NCBI RefSeq assembly: GCF_900105205.1
Contig: NZ_FNSQ01000005.1
Coordinates: forward strand, 2,356,001-2,420,000
DNA: 64,000 bases
Reading direction: 5' to 3'
Source: Microbacterium hydrocarbonoxydans
Lineage (GTDB): Bacteria > Actinomycetota > Actinomycetes > Actinomycetales > Microbacteriaceae
A model generated the notes under the pieces. The model did no database searches. It worked only from the letters and a program-made list of their open reading frames with translations, and had not been told where the DNA came from. Both the position numbers and the translations under genes were made by a program. Numbering within the stretch: the first letter of the stretch is position 1; each line of letters opens with the position of its first letter. Of the stretch, positions 62,712-64,000 are shown piece by piece.

Positions 62712-64000
62712 AGACACGGTGGCTGACGCTGACCGCACTCGCACTGGCTGCGGCACTCGCAGTGGTGCCGACGACCGTGGCATCCGCGACCGATCCCGTG
62801 CGACTCGGCGCTGATCACGTCCTCGACGAGGCAGGCGTGCTGAGCAGCTCCGAGCAGGATGATGCAGAGGCACGTCTTGCCGAGCTCACCGATGCCACCG
62901 GTATGGACCTCTTCGTCGTGTTCGTCGACTCCTTCTCCAACCCGGGTGATGCGCCCGGCTGGACCGACGCCGTCGCCCAGATGAATGGTCTCGGAAGCAG
63001 CGACTACCTCCTCGCGGTGGCCGTCGACGACCGTACTTATTCGTTCAGTGCCGATTCGTCAGGGCCGATCAGCGCCTCACAGCAGGCCGGCATCGAGAGG
63101 GCGATCGAGAGTCGTCTCAGTGATGACGAGTGGGCCGGCGCGATCACTGCCGCGGCGGACGAGATGCAAGGGGACGGCGGCGCGGGCGCGCTGCGCACGA
63201 CCCTGATCGTGGTCGGCGTTATCGCGCTGGCGCTCATCGTCTGGCTCGTCATCTCGCTCGTCCGGCGGGCTCGACGCAACGCCGAGATCCGCAGACGCGG
63301 CGCCATGCCGGAGACCCCCGATCCGAACGACCCGTTCTCCACCCTCACCGACGAGCAGGTCGAGACGCAGGCCGGGACTGCGCTCGTGCAGGCGGATGAT
63401 GCGATCACGTCGAGCCGTGAGGAGCTCGGTTTCGCGGTGGCGCAGTTCGGCGAACCGGCGACCGCCGAGTTCAGCGCAGCGATCGAGACGGCGAAGGCCA
63501 GAATGTCCGAGGCGTTCGACCTCAGGCAGAAGCTCGACGACGAGATCGAGGACACCGTCCACGACCGCCGCGCCTGGCACATCCGCATCATCCAGATCTG
63601 CGACGAGATCGACGAGGTCCTCGACCGGAATGCCGAGGCGTTCGACGCGCTGCGCAAACTGGAGCAGAACGCGCCTCAGGAGCTCGAACGCGTCGCGCAG
63701 GAGCGGCAGGCCCTGAACGGCGTGCTGGCCGGCGCCGAGCCCGCTCTCGCCGCTCTCTCCACGACCTTCGACGCGGCAGAGCTCTCCACCGTCGTCGACA
63801 ACCCCGCGCAGGCACGGGAGCGCGCGGCCCTGGCCGACCGCTCCATCGAGGCGGCCAGGGCGGCGATCACCGCCGGTCGCAGCGGCGAAGCGGCGTTCGC
63901 CATCCGCACGGCGGAGCAGTCGGTCGCACAGGCCGGACAGCTCGTGCAGGCGATCACCGCGCTCGGATCGGAGCTCGTGGCCATCGAATCCCAGGCGCAG
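62708..64000 (+). CDS. TPM-domain (YgcG-like) membrane protein, partial
   Basis: An exported membrane protein cut by the right edge (431 codons seen). The signal peptide (MKTRWLTLTALALAAALAVV... ASA) is followed by a TPM domain (about residues 30-155) of the type in PF04536, named for a photosystem/phosphatase-like fold: GVLSSSEQDDAEARL, then TGMDLFVVFVDSF and AGIERAIESRL. One transmembrane helix (about 165-187) is followed by a cytoplasmic region with long coiled-coil helices rich in Ala, Glu and Arg (about 220-431). ATG 62708 has GGAGG seven bases upstream. Activity of TPM domains in actinobacteria is unclear. Confidence 0.85.
   Translation, partial: MKTRWLTLTALALAAALAVVPTTVASATDPVRLGADHVLDEAGVLSSSEQDDAEARLAELTDATGMDLFVVFVDSFSNPGDAPGWTDAVAQMNGLGSSDYLLAVAVDDRTYSFSADSSGPISASQQAGIERAIESRLSDDEWAGAITAAADEMQGDGGAGALRTTLIVVGVIALALIVWLVISLVRRARRNAEIRRRGAMPETPDPNDPFSTLTDEQVETQAGTALVQADDAITSSREELGFAVAQFGEPATAEFSAAIETAKARMSEAFDLRQKLDDEIEDTVHDRRAWHIRIIQICDEIDEVLDRNAEAFDALRKLEQNAPQELERVAQERQALNGVLAGAEPALAALSTTFDAAELSTVVDNPAQARERAALADRSIEAARAAITAGRSGEAAFAIRTAEQSVAQAGQLVQAITALGSELVAIESQAQ

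Overview
The window is a gene-dense, high-GC (roughly 70%) stretch of actinobacterial chromosome. Gene content, gene order (argS-lysA-hom-thrB-rho-prfA; prmC-sua5-wecA-like-atpI-atpBEFHAGDC) and families such as DUF222-HNH, the fused TrpE/TrpG protein and DUF3097 point to Microbacteriaceae, most likely Microbacterium or a close relative. This is inferred from gene content; no search was run. There is no prophage, insertion sequence, CRISPR array or rRNA, and no gene-free stretch longer than 300 bp.

Layout. (1) 1-8.3 kb: the start of proS, a PEP-mutase-like enzyme, a DUF222-HNH protein followed by a 16-bp tandem repeat, an RNB exoribonuclease, a nucleotidyltransferase, an AlaX-type alanyl-tRNA editing protein, an NTF2-like protein and ispG. 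(2) 8.3-17.1 kb: a leaderless trp attenuator with an 11-codon leader peptide before a TrpE-TrpG fusion, the site-2 protease RseP, a YcnI copper protein, an atypical MurE-like ligase, dxr and an FKBP lipoprotein. The usual dxr-rseP-ispG group is present but split by genes on the other strand. (3) 17.2-26 kb: plsC, OsmC, asparaginase, an orphan EccC-like FtsK/SpoIIIE ATPase, a PP2C phosphatase, an aldo/keto reductase, a Pro-rich DUF5684 protein and yaaA. (4) 26.1-36.4 kb: the complete F1Fo ATP synthase operon with atpI, a WecA/TagO-like phosphotransferase, sua5 and prmC, all on the minus strand.

(5) 36.5-42.5 kb: an insertion between prmC and prfA, which are usually adjacent. It holds cysK-cysE, a small membrane protein, a CitMHS citrate transporter and a divergently transcribed CitA/CitB-type two-component system with candidate operators between them. 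(6) 42.6-53.3 kb: prfA, rho (with a long Q/N- and RG-rich N-terminal extension), thrB, hom, lysA and argS on the minus strand, with a YihY/BrkB membrane protein (plus strand) and an LmeA-like protein between lysA and argS. thrC is missing from its usual place. (7) 53.4-64 kb: an SGNH hydrolase, tRNA-Arg(CCG), an MFS exporter divergent from ohrR-ohr-quinone oxidoreductase, RidA, a DinB2-like polymerase IV with isoleucine at the steric gate, DUF1304, a degenerate CPBP protein, trmB, DUF3097 and the start of a TPM-domain protein that has a leaderless upstream ORF.

Two themes recur. About twenty genes have a TANNNT -10 box exactly six or seven bases before the start codon, the signature of leaderless transcription. 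Several gene pairs overlap by ATGA, GTGA or TAATG, implying translational coupling. The observations most worth follow-up are the Ile-gate DinB, the leaderless trp attenuator, the EccC-like orphan, the citrate/sensor island and the uORF before the TPM protein. I did not find convincing evidence of a wholly new multi-gene system.
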